From Paenibacillus aceris (lineage in GTDB: Bacteria; Bacillota; Bacilli; Paenibacillales; NBRC-103111): 64,000 nt of DNA. A program made the position numbers and the translations under genes. Of this stretch, positions 63,184 to 64,000 are shown piece after piece. The stretch is taken from NCBI RefSeq assembly GCF_017874035.1, contig NZ_JAGGKV010000003.1, positions 310,001-374,000 on the forward strand, given 5' to 3'. The stretch's first letter is position 1; the number at the start of each line of letters is the position of its first letter. Under the pieces are notes generated by a model. That model was not told the DNA's origin. It worked only from the letters and a program-made list of their open reading frames with translations, and ran no database searches.

Positions 63184-63369
63184 ATGAGCACCTCACTGCT
63201 TAGGAATTTATTAACTTATAGCATGCCCAAAATCGAGTGTCAAGATTTATGGATGACATCATCTTCCACTTTGACCTTATTTACATTATTAGTAAAAAGT
63301 GATATCATATAAATATCAAAATAATATTTAAATGAATGTGATTATCCAACTTGAAAGGGTGTTGCTTAC

Positions 63370-64000
63370 ATGAAAGAAACCAAAGCTTGGTCCATCAACG
63401 GATTTCTTGGTATTTTGTTATTTATTATTGGCGGAGGGTTTGGAATTCTACTCCTTACGCAGGAACGTTTTGTGCCGGGCGTGATTCTTATTGTACTGGG
63501 GTTGATTTTTGTTTCGACGATTACGGCTGTGCAGCCGAATGAAGCTTCAGTTATCACTTTCTTCGGCAGTTACTTAGGTACGATTCGGAAAAGCGGCCTA
63601 TGGCTCATTGTCCCTTTTTCGACCAGAAAGAAAATTTCGTTGCGGGTTCGCAATTTTAACAGCGTCAAGCTGAAGGTGAACGATATCGAAGGCAATCCCA
63701 TTGAAATTGCTGCTGTCGTCGTGTTTAAAGTGGTTGATACGTACAAAGCGCTGTTCGATGTAGATAGTTACGAGAAGTTTGTGGAAATTCAAAGTGAAAC
63801 CGCGCTTCGACATGTAGCCAGCAAGTATCCGTATGACCGCTTCGACAGCGATGGTTATTCACTGAGAGGAAATGCGGATGAAGTTGCCGCTGAACTTAGT
63901 CTTGAGCTGCAGCAGCGCCTTTCTGTTGCCGGCGTTGAAGTCATGGAATCGCGTCTGACTCACCTAGCGTACTCAACGGAAATTGCAAGCAGCATGCTGC
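63370..64000 (+). CDS. SPFH/band 7 domain membrane protein, 3' end outside window
   Basis: ATG 63370 follows AAAGGGTG with 8 bases. The first 60 residues hold two TM segments (GFLGILLFIIGGGFGILLL; VPGVILIVLGLIFVSTITAV). The SPFH domain then begins (VQPNEASVITFFGSYLGTIRKSGLWLIVPF, IEIAAVVVFKVVDTYKALFDVDSYEKFVEIQSETALR). Such slipin/flotillin-like proteins form membrane scaffolds. The frame is open at the window end after 210 codons. Confidence 0.88.
   Translation, partial: MKETKAWSINGFLGILLFIIGGGFGILLLTQERFVPGVILIVLGLIFVSTITAVQPNEASVITFFGSYLGTIRKSGLWLIVPFSTRKKISLRVRNFNSVKLKVNDIEGNPIEIAAVVVFKVVDTYKALFDVDSYEKFVEIQSETALRHVASKYPYDRFDSDGYSLRGNADEVAAELSLELQQRLSVAGVEVMESRLTHLAYSTEIASSML

Overview
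The window reads as chromosome of an aerobic, spore-forming, low-to-mid GC Gram-positive bacterium of the Paenibacillus type. Evidence: AGGAGG-type ribosome sites with many TTG and GTG starts, a large secreted protein ending in three SLH domains, sporulation phosphorelay inhibitors (Sda, Spo0E-like), Firmicute primosome genes dnaB-dnaI, hemQ, a menaquinone-linked three-subunit sdhCAB, and Bacillus-type yui/yum/yut genes. No rRNA, tRNA, CRISPR array, transposase or prophage block was recognised. Species cannot be fixed from sequence alone.

Layout. 1-5.4 kb: a truncated secreted beta-helix protein, a composite intergenic repeat, a small conserved protein and a molybdopterin oxidoreductase. 5.4-11.8 kb: a sulfonate-type module, with an HTH regulator fused to a substrate-binding domain diverging from an ABC importer (binding protein, ATPase, permease), an FMN monooxygenase and a TauD-like dioxygenase. 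11.8-15.6 kb: an NlpC/P60 lipoprotein, an array of four 17-bp palindromes, serine dehydratase sdaAB-sdaAA, and an iron-siderophore ATPase behind a Fur box. 15.9-20.7 kb: a 1608-residue SLH surface protein. 20.9-24.5 kb: small proteins, a zinc/cation exporter with a palindromic operator, and a LacI regulator.

24.6-27.5 kb: a second SsuABC-like importer whose leader is a ykkC (guanidine-I) riboswitch with its own terminator, pointing to guanidine or a related compound rather than sulfonate as the signal. 27.6-32.3 kb: a small unknown gene, sdhCAB and a divergent LysR gene. 32.3-36 kb: ktrB-ktrA-antiporter operon, with a response regulator that has lost most of its receiver domain. 36-42 kb: CPBP protease, uvrC, trxA, a MerR regulator, a YqzM-like membrane peptide and a globin-coupled chemoreceptor. 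42-47.4 kb: dnaI, dnaB, an HxlR regulator with a divergent oxidoreductase, and a hydrolase.

47.5-64 kb: respiratory, haem and Fe-S genes (yuiB, hemQ, an NDH-2-type dehydrogenase with a Rex box, the ferredoxin-NADP reductase yumC, HesB/IscA, mqnE, yutJ, yuzB, NifU-type yutI, ctaA, a thioredoxin-like protein, an SPFH protein). Interleaved are short genes that are easily missed: sda with a cluster of DnaA boxes, a Spo0E-like phosphatase, a 53-residue protein and a 35-residue membrane peptide. A MerR-methyltransferase fusion is followed by a second methyltransferase. A second copy of the composite repeat lies at 55.4 kb.

Functions were assigned by reading motifs and from memory of families; no database search was run.
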